A stretch of 64,000 nucleotides of DNA from an uncultured Eubacterium sp. (GCA_905234495.1 CAJOHE010000006.1:51942-115941), one strand, 5' to 3'; positions 33,196-41,557 are shown, counted from the stretch's first letter. The notes: generated from the letters alone by a model not told the origin. Numbers and translations: made by a program.

Positions 33196-33360
33196 GTGAC
33201 AGGATTTGGCGTCTGCTGCGGCTTCGCCTTGCATACTACTCCGCTCGGCGACCGTTGACAGGCAACGGTGCCCGCCTCACGCTCCTCGCTAAAAACAGTC
33301 CACCGGACTGTTTTCTTAACGCTCAGACCTCCCCGAGGTTCAAATCCTGTTTCATACTAA
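33196..33360. repeat. Hairpin-rich repeat bounded by tRNA-Pro T-arm sequence
   Basis: The segment starts with GTGACAGGATTTG (33196-33208), an exact copy of 33410-33422 inside the tRNA-Pro gene. It ends with the inverted piece CAAATCCTGT (33341-33350). Inside are perfect stems CCGTTG..CAACGG and AAACAGTCC-ACC-GGACTGTTT. There is no coding sequence. It looks like a small non-coding repeat whose ends came from the tRNA T arm. Confidence 0.65.
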
Positions 33361-33364
33361 TAAT

Positions 33365-33400
33365 TAACAGAGGGGATACCGTATGGTATCCCCTCTGTTA
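33365..33400. terminator. Perfect 16-bp hairpin next to tRNA-Pro
   Basis: TAACAGAGGGGATACC-GTAT-GGTATCCCCTCTGTTA, one base past the tRNA-Pro 3' end. It has no strong T run, so it may serve as an RNA processing or weak termination signal. Confidence 0.55.
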
Positions 33401-33401
33401 A

Positions 33402-33478
33402 TGGTCGAGGTGACAGGATTTGAACCTGCGGCCCCTACGTCCCGAACGTAGTGCTCTACCAAACTGAGCCACACCTCG
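33402..33478 (-). tRNA. tRNA-Pro (anticodon CGG)
   Basis: 77 bases with encoded CCA. Read on the minus strand: acceptor CGAGGTG / CACCTCG, D arm GCTCAGTTTGGTAGAGC, anticodon stem-loop CTACG-TTCGGGA-CGTAG (anticodon CGG), T arm GCAGGTTCAAATCCTGT. Confidence 0.96.
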
Positions 33479-33545
33479 TTATTTATTTTTCGTGCACTAT
33501 ATTATTGCACATTATAAACGTTTTTGCAAGCATTATTTTTTATTT

Positions 33546-33575
33546 TTGACAAGGTATATTTCAATTTGGTATAAT
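33546..33575 (+). promoter_or_regulatory. Promoter of the EEP-family lipoprotein gene
   Basis: TTGACA (33546-33551), 18 bases, TATAAT (33570-33575). Confidence 0.75.
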
Positions 33576-33600
33576 TAAGAAAAAAGCGAGGTGGATATAT

Positions 33601-34485
33601 ATGAAAAAAATACTGTGTCTGCTCATATGCGCGGCGGTGATTATTTCCGTTTTTTCAGCGTGTTCAAAGGAAAAGGAAACTCCCGAGTACAGCCCGATTG
33701 AAAAGACCGGGGATTTCAGCGTTGTGTCGTTTAACTGTGCGGCGCCGTGGGGCAGCTCGAAAAACAACACCAAGTCCTCTGCCCGCGTTGTGCGCTTTGC
33801 GGCATATATGAACGCGGTGAAGCCCGACATCATCGGCACTCAGGAAATGAACAGCGACTGGCAGGAAAAGCTCGCTGAGCTTATGCCGGACTACGACTGC
33901 TACGGTGTTCCCCGCGGGGGCGACGACAACGAGAAAAAAAGCGAGATGAACAGCATTTTCTGGCTAAAGGACAAGTACACCTGCGCCGACAGCAGCACCT
34001 TCTGGCTCAGCGAGAGCACGACGGAAAACACGAAATATATGGGCGCGGGCTGCAACAGAATCTGCTCGTACGTCGTTTTGCTCAACAATGAAACAGGCGA
34101 GTCGATAATTCACCTCAACACCCACCTCGACAACGTCAGCGGCGCCGCAAGGGAATACGGCGCAAGGCTTATCACGCTGAGAATTGATATGCTCAAAAAC
34201 AGCTTCCCCGATTCAACCTTTGTTGTCACGGGCGACCTTAACGATTTTGAGGACGGCAAGCCCTGCACGATACTTTCCGAGAAGCTCACAAACTGCCAGA
34301 GCGTTGCCGCCGAGCCCCCGGGCGTGACCTATCAGAACTGGGGCGAGGTTGACGAGGGAACGCCGATAGACTTCATTTTCACGAGCGCGACGCCCGTTGA
34401 CTATCGGCTTCTTGACGACGTTTCAAACGGCTTTGTGTCCGACCATTACGGCGTATTTGCTCAGATAAATTATGCGACAGAATAA
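33601..34485 (+). CDS. Lipoprotein of the endonuclease/exonuclease/phosphatase (EEP) superfamily
   Basis: 294 residues. Lipoprotein signal peptide with lipobox FSAC (Cys 21), so it is anchored outside the membrane. The EEP metal-dependent phosphodiesterase fold has all key residues: FNCAA (Asn), IIGTQEM (Glu), HLNTHLDN (Asn-His), VVTGDLNDF (Asp-x-Asn), PIDFIF (Asp) and SDHYGV (Asp-His). Related enzymes hydrolyse nucleic acids, sphingomyelin or inositol phosphates; the extracellular position argues against DNA repair. GAGGTGG precedes ATG 33601. Substrate unknown. Confidence 0.9.
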   Translation: MKKILCLLICAAVIISVFSACSKEKETPEYSPIEKTGDFSVVSFNCAAPWGSSKNNTKSSARVVRFAAYMNAVKPDIIGTQEMNSDWQEKLAELMPDYDCYGVPRGGDDNEKKSEMNSIFWLKDKYTCADSSTFWLSESTTENTKYMGAGCNRICSYVVLLNNETGESIIHLNTHLDNVSGAAREYGARLITLRIDMLKNSFPDSTFVVTGDLNDFEDGKPCTILSEKLTNCQSVAAEPPGVTYQNWGEVDEGTPIDFIFTSATPVDYRLLDDVSNGFVSDHYGVFAQINYATE

Positions 34486-34487
34486 GA

Positions 34488-34517
34488 AAAGAGCGGTGCC
34501 TTGGCATCGCCCTTTTT
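34488..34517. terminator. Terminator between converging lipoprotein and muramidase genes
   Basis: AGAGCGGTGCC-TT-GGCATCGCCCTTTTTT; imperfect GC-rich stem, T run on plus strand, directly between the two stop codons. Confidence 0.7.
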
Positions 34518-34518
34518 T

Positions 34519-35337
34519 CTATTTGAACCAGTAGTTGAGGTCAACGAATTCGCTCGACACCCCTTCAAGAGTGCCCTTTTCAGTGTACTGCCACACGGTG
34601 TACTCAACGTCATATGTGACTTCGCTGTTATACTCGGCAAGCCAGATAAGCGTGTTTTTGCCGAGCTTGTTTGTGTTGATTTCATTTGCAAGCACGCTCG
34701 CCGAAGCGTAGAGCCCCGAAGCGTATCCCGCCTTTTCAACCTTCTTGCAGAATGCGTTGATTACGGCGGCTTTTTCATTTGAATTCATCTTTGCGTTGTA
34801 GAGCCTGCCCGTGTGCATTCCCCACCTGTTTGAGGCGTATTCAAAGTCGATGACAAGGGGAAGAGTCGGGCGGTAATTCTTAACCGCCTTGATGAGAAAC
34901 TCAGCCTCTTCCTCGGCTTCCGCCTCGGTTGTCGCCTGAGAGTAAAAATACACGCCGTAGGGAATTCCCGCCTTCTGGCAGCCCGAGAGGTTTTCCTCGT
35001 AGCACTCGTCTGCAAGGATTTCCCCGCTCTCGTATCCGCGGTAGCCCACGCGGATGAACGCGAAGTCGATGTTGTCCTTGACCACCTGCCAGTCGACCGA
35101 GCCGTTGTGTTCCGAAATGTCGACGCCGCTTGAGACCGTTTCTTCAAACTCGTAGTTGAGCACGGGCGACCTGCTTCTGCCGCCGAACACGATGACTGCA
35201 GAAATTATCAGCGCCGCGACGAGGATGAACGAAACCGAAATAACAAGCGTTTTTGAGCCGACTTTTTTCTCAACAAACTTTGATTTTTTGCTGCCGGATT
35301 TAGTTTTGCTCTTTGCTTTTTTTGCAGTTTTCGGCAT
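34519..35337 (-). CDS. GH25 family muramidase (lysozyme), membrane-anchored
   Basis: 272 residues. Basic N-terminus (about 30 residues rich in K/S), one transmembrane segment (TLVISVSFILVAALIISAVIVF, about 29-50), then a GH25 catalytic domain outside the cell. Catalytic acids lie in GVDISEHNG (Asp) and PLVIDFEYASN (Asp-x-Glu); FAFIRVGYRGY and PYGVYFYSQATT are family segments. It cleaves the MurNAc-GlcNAc bond. It lacks the wall-binding repeats of the other hydrolase in the window. AGGAAAAGTT sits upstream of the ATG. Confidence 0.93.
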   Translation of the reverse strand: MPKTAKKAKSKTKSGSKKSKFVEKKVGSKTLVISVSFILVAALIISAVIVFGGRSRSPVLNYEFEETVSSGVDISEHNGSVDWQVVKDNIDFAFIRVGYRGYESGEILADECYEENLSGCQKAGIPYGVYFYSQATTEAEAEEEAEFLIKAVKNYRPTLPLVIDFEYASNRWGMHTGRLYNAKMNSNEKAAVINAFCKKVEKAGYASGLYASASVLANEINTNKLGKNTLIWLAEYNSEVTYDVEYTVWQYTEKGTLEGVSSEFVDLNYWFK

Positions 35338-35417
35338 AACTTTTCCTTTTTTTAACTTATTTGACAGTATCTTACCATAAATCGCAATAAAAATCTACTG
35401 CAAAATATTTCATTGAG

Positions 35418-35446
35418 TTGACTTTGGCGGTGTCATCTGCTATAAT
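35418..35446 (+). promoter_or_regulatory. Promoter of the DAHP synthase gene
   Basis: TTGACT (35418-35423), 17 bases, TATAAT (35441-35446). No T-box or attenuator is seen in the 55-base leader. Confidence 0.75.
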
Positions 35447-35502
35447 TCACTTAACATTTTTTCGGTGCAAAGCGATAAAGCAGTATATCCGAGGTGAATC
35501 AT

Positions 35503-36543
35503 ATGGATAATATGTCAAATACCGTATTCAAAAGAAAGCTTCCGATGCCCATCGACATCAAGGCCGAGATGCCCCTTTCGGAAAAATCCGCGGCTATCAA
35601 GGCTGAGAGGGACGAGGAAATAAGAAAGATATTCACGGGCGAAAGCAGCAAGCTCGCGCTCATCATAGGCCCCTGTTCCGCCGACAGAGCCGACAGCGTG
35701 CTCGACTACATCGGCAGACTCGTTCCGATTCAGGACGAGGTTAAGGACAAGATTGTCATCATCCCGAGAATCTATACGGGCAAGCCGAGAACAAACGGCG
35801 CGGGATACAAGGGTATGCTTCACCAGCCCGACCCCGACAAGGAACCGGATATGCTCGAGGGCATAAAGGCAATCCGCGACCTTCATCAGCAGGCAATCGA
35901 GCAGACGGGGCTTACCTGCGCGGACGAGATGCTCTATCCCCAGAATTACAGATATCTCAGCGACCTGCTTTCCTACGTTGCTGTGGGCGCAAGGTCGGTT
36001 GAAAATCAGGAACACCGCCTTGTTTCATCGGGACTCGATATTCCCGTAGGTATGAAAAATCCGACGAGCGGCGACTTCAGGATTATGCTCAACGCAATCC
36101 GTGCCGCACAGGGCGACCATATGTTTCTCTACAGAGGCTGGGAAGTTGAGTCAATGGGCAATCCCCTCGCCCACGCAATCCTTCGCGGCAGCGTAAACAA
36201 GCACGGCATCAACCACTCAAACTACCACTACGAGGATTTGAAAACGCTTTACGATATGTACTGCACGGGCTACTACAAAAACCCCGCGGTCATCATCGAC
36301 ACCAACCATTCAAACAGCGGCAAAAACCCGTTTGAACAGCCGAGAATCATCAACGAGGTGCTTCATTCGGTTAAGCACAGCGACGACGTTCGCAGTATGG
36401 TTAAGGGCTTTATGGTTGAATCCTACATCGAGGACGGATGCCAGAAGGTTGAGGAAGGCGTTTACGGCAAGTCAATCACCGACCCCTGCCTCGGCTGGGA
36501 AAAGACGAAGGACCTCATCTACTCAATCGCAGACCAGATTTAA
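35503..36543 (+). CDS. aroF: 3-deoxy-7-phosphoheptulonate synthase (DAHP synthase), class I
   Basis: 346 residues, E. coli AroFGH type. It condenses phosphoenolpyruvate and erythrose-4-phosphate in the first step of aromatic amino-acid synthesis. ALIIGPCSADRADSVLDY, IPRIYTGKPRTNGAGYKG, MLYPQNYRY, VGARSVENQEHR and the metal/PEP site IIDTNHSNSGKNPFEQPR are present. ATG 35503 with GAGG 8 bases away is preferred; GTG 35494 overlaps this site. It is monocistronic. The symbol is by family; the inhibitory amino acid cannot be read from the sequence. Confidence 0.94.
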   Translation: MDNMSNTVFKRKLPMPIDIKAEMPLSEKSAAIKAERDEEIRKIFTGESSKLALIIGPCSADRADSVLDYIGRLVPIQDEVKDKIVIIPRIYTGKPRTNGAGYKGMLHQPDPDKEPDMLEGIKAIRDLHQQAIEQTGLTCADEMLYPQNYRYLSDLLSYVAVGARSVENQEHRLVSSGLDIPVGMKNPTSGDFRIMLNAIRAAQGDHMFLYRGWEVESMGNPLAHAILRGSVNKHGINHSNYHYEDLKTLYDMYCTGYYKNPAVIIDTNHSNSGKNPFEQPRIINEVLHSVKHSDDVRSMVKGFMVESYIEDGCQKVEEGVYGKSITDPCLGWEKTKDLIYSIADQI

Positions 36544-36550
36544 CGAAAAG

Positions 36551-36588
36551 AAAAACGGACTTCTCATAAGAGAGGTCCGTTCCTTTTT
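36551..36588. terminator. Terminator after DAHP synthase
   Basis: AACGGACTTCTC-ATAA-GAGAGGTCCGTT then CCTTTTT; it lies against the stop codon of the converging CARF gene. Confidence 0.85.
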
Positions 36589-38128
36589 ACTGTATTATAT
36601 CATATTTTTTCAGTTCGCTGACTATTTGCGCATCTGATTTTTTATTTACGTTTACAATGGTCTTGATGCCCATTTCAAGCGCGCGCTCTTTCAGATTAAT
36701 ATTGCCTCTTTCACTCAGCGCGTCATTTGTAACAATCACCTTTTTCGCGTATTCGCCGCCGAAATTGTTTGCAACGGTGCTGAGCTTGTAGAGCTCTTCC
36801 TGATTGAATTTCCCGTTTTTGCAGGAAATGAAAACGGGAACGACGCCGTCCATCGCCATAACGTCAATCTCGTTGTCGACGGTCGGCGTATTGTTTTTGT
36901 GCTCATATTCCCATTCCATCTTGACGCCCGACTTGACGTCGTGGAAAAACGGTGTTGCGCCGTCGCTTTCCTTTGCCGAAACGGCAAGGCTGAATATCTT
37001 TGTTTCAAGCAGGTTTCCGCTCGTTGCAAGGCACTTTTCAACAAACGCGTCGCAGAATTCAAAGATGATGTAATACGAGGTCACAACGTATCTTTTAAAG
37101 ATTTTTTTCGCTATAAACTCGTGCAGGATGCCGTTTTTCATAAACGCGGAAAACTTCTCGTCGGTTGAATCTATTCTGTAGTAGTGGGAATCGCCGTTCC
37201 TCACAATACATCTTGAGGTGACGTTCATCAGTATCATAATTGCACTGTTCCACTCGGTCGGGGTGTGTTTTCTGAATATCGCCCAGAGCTTGTCCAGTTC
37301 CTCTGTGTTGATTTCTTCCGCGCCCGTTATAGATTCCGAAACGACCTTGCCGCCGTAGATGCAGATATTGTCCTCAACGCTGAGCGCGGGGAATTTGCGA
37401 AACGGGGTTACGCCGTCGTCGTCGCAGTCGGTAATCGTCTGTTCCTCGATGTTGAAGCGGTGAATCTGAACGTTTCTGTTTCTGTATTTTTCAAAGACCG
37501 TACCGAGCGCGACGAGGAAGGTGTCGCTGCCGCCCGTGATGTCAAAGCAGCATTCTTCCTCGGTTTCAACAATATCGGAAAGTGCGTTCACAATGTCGGG
37601 AATTCGGTTTTTGTAGGCTTTACATTCAATCTGAATTTCACCGCCCCCGAGAATCCTGAGATACGTTTTGCACGCTTTTTTCATCTCGTCTGCATTTGTG
37701 CCCACGAGAATGATTTTTTTCGGCGCCTGAGCAAGTGCCGAGCAGATGTTTTTAATCGCGTTTTTGTCGAATATTTCAACGTAGGTGACTTTGTTGAGGT
37801 CGCATTTATACTCGAGCGCAGCGTTGTTTTTTATCGATGAAAACTCAATCACCTCAACGCAGTTTTTCTTGAAAAACTGCTTTCTGCTGTGAAGCAGAAC
37901 GGGAAAAGAATTGCAGAAATAATAGGCGGTCGAGCCCTTTTCCGCGTCAAATTCCGTGCGCGAAAGCTCGCCGTTTTCGTCGGTCACGGGAACGGAATCG
38001 TCATACCAGCAGTAGCCCATTTTGCCGAGGTCCTTCAAAAGTTCCTCAGCTTCTTTCAGGCTGCTGCAGTTGACTGCAAAAAGCTCGCCTTCCTTCTCTT
38101 TTAAAAGTTTCTGAATTTTTCTTATCAT
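36587..38128 (-). CDS. CARF-domain nuclease of the DUF1887 (Card1/Can2-like) family, outside a CRISPR locus
   Basis: 513 residues in three parts. (1) Residues 1-100, an extra domain starting with FAVNCSSLKEAEELLKDLGKMGYCW that looks like small phage-type domains. (2) About 110-260, a CARF-like Rossmann domain with the ligand motif FDITGGSDTFLVALG (195-209). (3) About 340-513, a PD-(D/E)XK nuclease with G-N-L-L-E (371-375), DNEIDVMA (418-425) and VFISCKNGK (432-440), giving Glu375, Asp422 and Cys-Lys437 at the catalytic places. Family members are DNA/RNA nucleases switched on by cyclic oligoadenylate from type III CRISPR complexes. No cas gene or array is within the window. G+C is core-like. 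Alone between aroF and radC. Confidence 0.85.
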   Translation of the reverse strand: MIRKIQKLLKEKEGELFAVNCSSLKEAEELLKDLGKMGYCWYDDSVPVTDENGELSRTEFDAEKGSTAYYFCNSFPVLLHSRKQFFKKNCVEVIEFSSIKNNAALEYKCDLNKVTYVEIFDKNAIKNICSALAQAPKKIILVGTNADEMKKACKTYLRILGGGEIQIECKAYKNRIPDIVNALSDIVETEEECCFDITGGSDTFLVALGTVFEKYRNRNVQIHRFNIEEQTITDCDDDGVTPFRKFPALSVEDNICIYGGKVVSESITGAEEINTEELDKLWAIFRKHTPTEWNSAIMILMNVTSRCIVRNGDSHYYRIDSTDEKFSAFMKNGILHEFIAKKIFKRYVVTSYYIIFEFCDAFVEKCLATSGNLLETKIFSLAVSAKESDGATPFFHDVKSGVKMEWEYEHKNNTPTVDNEIDVMAMDGVVPVFISCKNGKFNQEELYKLSTVANNFGGEYAKKVIVTNDALSERGNINLKERALEMGIKTIVNVNKKSDAQIVSELKKYDIIQ

Positions 38129-38193
38129 TTATGCTCTCTCTTTTTCTTTTCTTATCTTAATTATACTGTTTCCGGGAAAAATGTAAAGCCCTG

Positions 38194-38221
38194 AAAAAGA
38201 CGCCGCGGAAATACCGCGGCG
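38194..38221 (-). terminator. Intrinsic terminator of radC
   Basis: CGCCGCGG-AAATA-CCGCGGCG (38201-38221) with TTTTT after it in the minus direction. Confidence 0.85.
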
Positions 38222-38230
38222 GTTGTTTAA

Positions 38231-38923
38231 TTATTTAAAATATCTTTTGTACTCTTTCACGTTCGCCATGCTCAGTGCTTCGTCCTTGCCGACGATTATG
38301 TGGTCAAGCACGGTCACGTTAAACTTTCTGAGGAGGCTGATAACTGACAGGGTAAATTCGATGTCGTTGCCCGACGGCTCGGTATTTCCGGTCGGATGAT
38401 TGTGCGCAATGATTACTTTTGAGGCGTTGTCGTTTAACGTCTGCTTCACAAGCTCAGTCGTGTCCACGGGCGAAAAGCTCGCGCAGCCTTTTGACACCGT
38501 GTGACAGCCGATAATCTCGTTATTGCTTCTCATCGTTATGATGATAACGCGCTCGGCGGCGTATTCGCTCAGCACGTTTTTGGCATATTTGCATGCCATG
38601 CCGGCGTCCGAAATCTTCTTTGCCTTGATGTTTCTGTTTTCGTTGTTGCGGATTTTTATCGAATTGAAAAGCTTGATGAGCGCCACCGTGTTTTCGCCAA
38701 CGCCCTCAACGTCGAGCAGGGCGTCCTTGTCGGCTTTAAAGACGTTTTCAAGCGTTCCGAAACGGTTGATGAGGTTGTAGGCAATCGGCTTTGTGTCGAT
38801 TCTCGGGATGGAATAAAACAGCAAAAGCTCGAGAAGCTGATGGTCGGGAAGATTTGCGCCTTCGCCGAAATCAAACTGCTTTTTCAGCCTCTGCCTGTGC
38901 CCGTCCCTCGACATTTTAGCCAT
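38231..38923 (-). CDS. radC: RadC family JAB-domain protein
   Basis: 230 residues. An N-terminal helix-hairpin-helix part (LLLFYSIPRIDTKPIAYNLINRF and VEGVGENTVALIKL) is followed by a JAMM/MPN+ metal site: IIAHNHPTGNTEPSGNDIEFT (His-x-His...Ser-x-x-Asp). The role of RadC is unclear; links to recombination or phage defence have been proposed and not settled. It is monocistronic with a strong terminator, and lies next to a CARF nuclease upstream and an A+T-rich accessory gene on the other side. Confidence 0.93.
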   Translation of the reverse strand: MAKMSRDGHRQRLKKQFDFGEGANLPDHQLLELLLFYSIPRIDTKPIAYNLINRFGTLENVFKADKDALLDVEGVGENTVALIKLFNSIKIRNNENRNIKAKKISDAGMACKYAKNVLSEYAAERVIIITMRSNNEIIGCHTVSKGCASFSPVDTTELVKQTLNDNASKVIIAHNHPTGNTEPSGNDIEFTLSVISLLRKFNVTVLDHIIVGKDEALSMANVKEYKRYFK

Positions 38924-38998
38924 ATTTCCACCCCGTTTCGTTCAGAATTGATAAATTTATTTTATCATATAAATGTTAATTATTCAACAGAAATACAA

Positions 38999-40930
38999 TT
39001 ATGATTGTTTTTCATACTCTTCTCTGCGATCGATATTGAAAAAAGTATCATATGATTTGTTGCAAATATATAATATCAACGCTGCAAAAGCTACAGGATG
39101 ATAATCGCAGACAGGTTTTCCATCTTCTTTGTTGTTGCCTTTTTTACGTTTCTCTTTGAAAACCACCTTGTCTTTTTTGCCAAAGTCATCTACCTTCGTC
39201 TTTGAATAAACATAGACTGGTTTAGTTGATCGTAATGTTTTCACTATTCTTATACACCAAGCAACAAGCCGACAAAGTTCAACAAATATTATCAAAGCAG
39301 CCAAGATTAACGGAATTAGTTCTCTTATTGAGCAAGATTTTCCGATAAACGAAACCGCAAAAGCAATAGCTAAGACAGCTTCAACAAAGTCTTTGTGATT
39401 AACAACGTTCATTATAATACGATATAGTCCTTTGATAAATAATGTAAACTTGTTTTTATAACATAATACATAAAGTCCAAGATAATCTATTGTTTCAAAA
39501 GCCTCTGTTGCTTTTTGGCTTTCTTTTTGGATATCAATCAGGTTTTTATCGCAATAGTTTTCAAATATCAAATTGAAATGTAAACGCCTCGGTTTATCGA
39601 TGTGTGATTCTTTCGGCGGAGTGTTGCCCGATATGCACACGCCATAGCATGTCCATTCCTGAATTGAAGGAACCTGCCTCAGTTCTCCATACGTTTCTCT
39701 TTGTATTTCACCAAAGAAATCTATTCTTGAATCGTTTATGCTGATTGTCGGATAATCTTCATATACAGAATTTCTGTAAAACGAAACTCGAGAATCGGAG
39801 ACTTCCGCATTACCGTTCACTCCGGGATATAAAGTGCCTTCGTCAATCGAATTATTATTTCTTTTTCCAAACAAAAGATAGCCGTCTTTTGTCACAATGT
39901 TGGCGGAAACGCCAATTTGATTTACATTTAAACACGATGATACATAATCACTAACACATTTCATTTTTTCTTCCTGTGTTTGTGCATTATTAAGATTTTC
40001 GATTAACTTTGCTTTTTGAGAATCATCATACTCAAACATTTCGATAAGTGCATTACGGTAATTCTCACTCAATAAGGGATGATTGACTAATGTGGGATTG
40101 TCAAACGCGCATACAGCACTATAAGAGGAACGCTCGAAACATATACATATTGAGCAAATATTGTCATTTTGGTTGTTAGAGTCTAAGCTTTTTATTAATG
40201 TTGGTTTAAGAAGCGCTCCTGAATAAAAAACTCTTCCCTTTACAATGGTAACGCCACGTTTAAATGCTTCGTAAATATCTGCGTATTCTTCATGCTTGTC
40301 CTTTTCTTTGCATAAAACAATCGGTTTAGTGTTATTGAGATAATCAAGCAATTCCTGTGTAGGACAACCGGTTAACACTAAGCATCCTTTTTTATGGTCA
40401 AAGTGACAAAGTGTATTAAGTTGTGCTTCATTATAAATCGCCTTTTCATTAAGGAAGTAAGAACACAAGTCGTCATATTGCTGCTTACTCATTTTTATGC
40501 AAATGCCAAAATGGCTAAAAACTGCAAGCGCAATAAGTCTTGACAAAGCAGGTAAATATTTTTCCTGCCCTACGTGCAGCATAAAACAATCGGTTGTTTT
40601 CTTGTCTTCAAACAGTTTATTTAAATCTGCTTCCGTTTTAATAGCAAGGCTTGAAACATTTTCAATGGCAATTTTGCTGTCAAAAGCAGGTGATACCCCA
40701 TAAAAGAAATCGCCGCCATCTTCAACTGTTTGTGCTTTGTCGCCATCAACTAACTTTACATATTCATTGTTTCCGTCAATAAAGCTGAATAATGGTTTAT
40801 ACTCTCCGACAACTGAAAGATTCTTTTCAAAAGACTGAACCAAAACGTGACAATAATCCAGATTTTTTCCTTTAATCTTTTCAGCTATAATTTGATTGGT
40901 GTTATTAAGATTATAATCTTGCTTTTGCAT
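38999..40930 (-). CDS. Membrane protein with a Nudix-like domain, unknown function
   Basis: 643 residues, markedly A+T-rich. No confident family. Residues 1-330 have no motif I know (HFDHKKGCLVLTGCPTQELLDYL in the middle). Residues about 340-420 look Nudix-like: VSANIVTKDGYLLFGKRNNNS, then GVNGNAEV and, after an insertion, GEIQRETYGEL, which resembles a broken Nudix box (G..E..RE.xxE). Two transmembrane helices lie at about 515-535 and 538-563, and a third hydrophobic stretch near 615. GAGGGG precedes the ATG. Base composition and solitary position suggest recent transfer. It may be an anti-phage or nucleotide-sensing protein, but that is a guess. Confidence 0.6.
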   Translation of the reverse strand: MQKQDYNLNNTNQIIAEKIKGKNLDYCHVLVQSFEKNLSVVGEYKPLFSFIDGNNEYVKLVDGDKAQTVEDGGDFFYGVSPAFDSKIAIENVSSLAIKTEADLNKLFEDKKTTDCFMLHVGQEKYLPALSRLIALAVFSHFGICIKMSKQQYDDLCSYFLNEKAIYNEAQLNTLCHFDHKKGCLVLTGCPTQELLDYLNNTKPIVLCKEKDKHEEYADIYEAFKRGVTIVKGRVFYSGALLKPTLIKSLDSNNQNDNICSICICFERSSYSAVCAFDNPTLVNHPLLSENYRNALIEMFEYDDSQKAKLIENLNNAQTQEEKMKCVSDYVSSCLNVNQIGVSANIVTKDGYLLFGKRNNNSIDEGTLYPGVNGNAEVSDSRVSFYRNSVYEDYPTISINDSRIDFFGEIQRETYGELRQVPSIQEWTCYGVCISGNTPPKESHIDKPRRLHFNLIFENYCDKNLIDIQKESQKATEAFETIDYLGLYVLCYKNKFTLFIKGLYRIIMNVVNHKDFVEAVLAIAFAVSFIGKSCSIRELIPLILAALIIFVELCRLVAWCIRIVKTLRSTKPVYVYSKTKVDDFGKKDKVVFKEKRKKGNNKEDGKPVCDYHPVAFAALILYICNKSYDTFFNIDRREEYEKQS

Positions 40931-41060
40931 AAAACCCCTCGAAAATAGTTAAATAATGCATTATAAATATCATATACCACAAGCGGTAAAAACGCAACTA
41001 TATTATACAAATTGTTGTTTTTCAAGTGAGCGTATTACCGACGGTATAACCATTTGGCAA

Positions 41061-41098
41061 AAATATAAACCGATTGTAAAAACAAACGGTTTATATTT
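41061..41098 (-). terminator. Intrinsic terminator of the TIGR04076-like gene
   Basis: Perfect 12-bp stem AAATATAAACCG / CGGTTTATATTT with T-rich sequence beyond it on the minus strand; 6 bases past the stop codon. Confidence 0.75.
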
Positions 41099-41104
41099 GC
41101 GTTG

Positions 41105-41410
41105 TTATTTATCCATCGTTTCGAGAAGGAAGCTCACGGGGCGGAAGCCGTCGTTGCAGGAAATCATCGCCGACTTCGGATTTTTCATCCAACCGTCGTA
41201 GAAGTTTTCGCCGCCGCAGGCAAGAGTCATCACAAATGGTGAAACGCTCTGCCACGCGCTCTCGCAAAATCCGTCGGGCCGCTCGCCGCCTACTGCGACA
41301 AACACCTTCCCGAGCTTCATATCGCACGCATGCTCTATCGGATTTTCATACTCACTTATGAGGTCGTCATACCTCGCCATCCTCATAACCGTAATACGAA
41401 CTTTTTTCAT
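41105..41410 (-). CDS. TIGR04076 family small protein
   Basis: 101 residues. MKKVRITVMRMARYDDLISEY start and the later PDGFCESAWQSVSP, LACGGEN and NDGFRPVSFLLE match the TIGR04076 family (proteins of about 90-100 residues with conserved Gly-Phe-Cys and C-x-D-G-x-R-P; role unknown, some sit by redox genes). Core-like G+C. Its ATG overlaps the left attachment site of the island, so its native promoter and leader are now cut off. In the pre-island state it would follow guaA directly. An upstream in-frame ATG (41425) lies in island DNA. Confidence 0.8.
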   Translation of the reverse strand: MKKVRITVMRMARYDDLISEYENPIEHACDMKLGKVFVAVGGERPDGFCESAWQSVSPFVMTLACGGENFYDGWMKNPKSAMISCNDGFRPVSFLLETMDK

Positions 41411-41423
41411 ATCATTCCCACTC
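41409..41423 (+). repeat. attL of the guaA island
   Basis: ATATCATTCCCACTC, matching ATATTATTCCCACTC at the guaA 3' end (59464-59478) in the same orientation, 14 of 15 bases. On the minus strand it reads GAGTGGGAATGATAT, the known kind of guaA-end attachment core. Confidence 0.8.
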
Positions 41424-41525
41424 ATAGAAATCCGCTCAATTCTTACAGTAAATTCTTTAAGTATAAAGTTTTTACTGTAATTTTTTATACCCATTTTACA
41501 CGCTTTATCTCTTTTTCAAACTTTT

Positions 41526-41544
41526 TAGCGTCAAAATAGCGTCA
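41526..41544 (+). repeat. Left paired TAGCGTCA repeat (integrase arm-site candidate)
   Basis: TAGCGTCA at 41526-41533 and again at 41537-41544, 11 bases apart, about 100 bases inside attL. The same pair with the same spacing lies inside attR (59389-59407). Confidence 0.65.
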
Positions 41545-41557
41545 CTAAAACAGTATA

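Noticed and set aside
36587..41410. Extending the island leftward to include the CARF, radC and Nudix-like genes
   Set aside because: The att repeat and paired TAGCGTCA sites put the left end at 41409; the TIGR04076-like gene, radC and CARF gene have core-like composition. Only the Nudix-like gene is foreign-looking and needs a separate origin.
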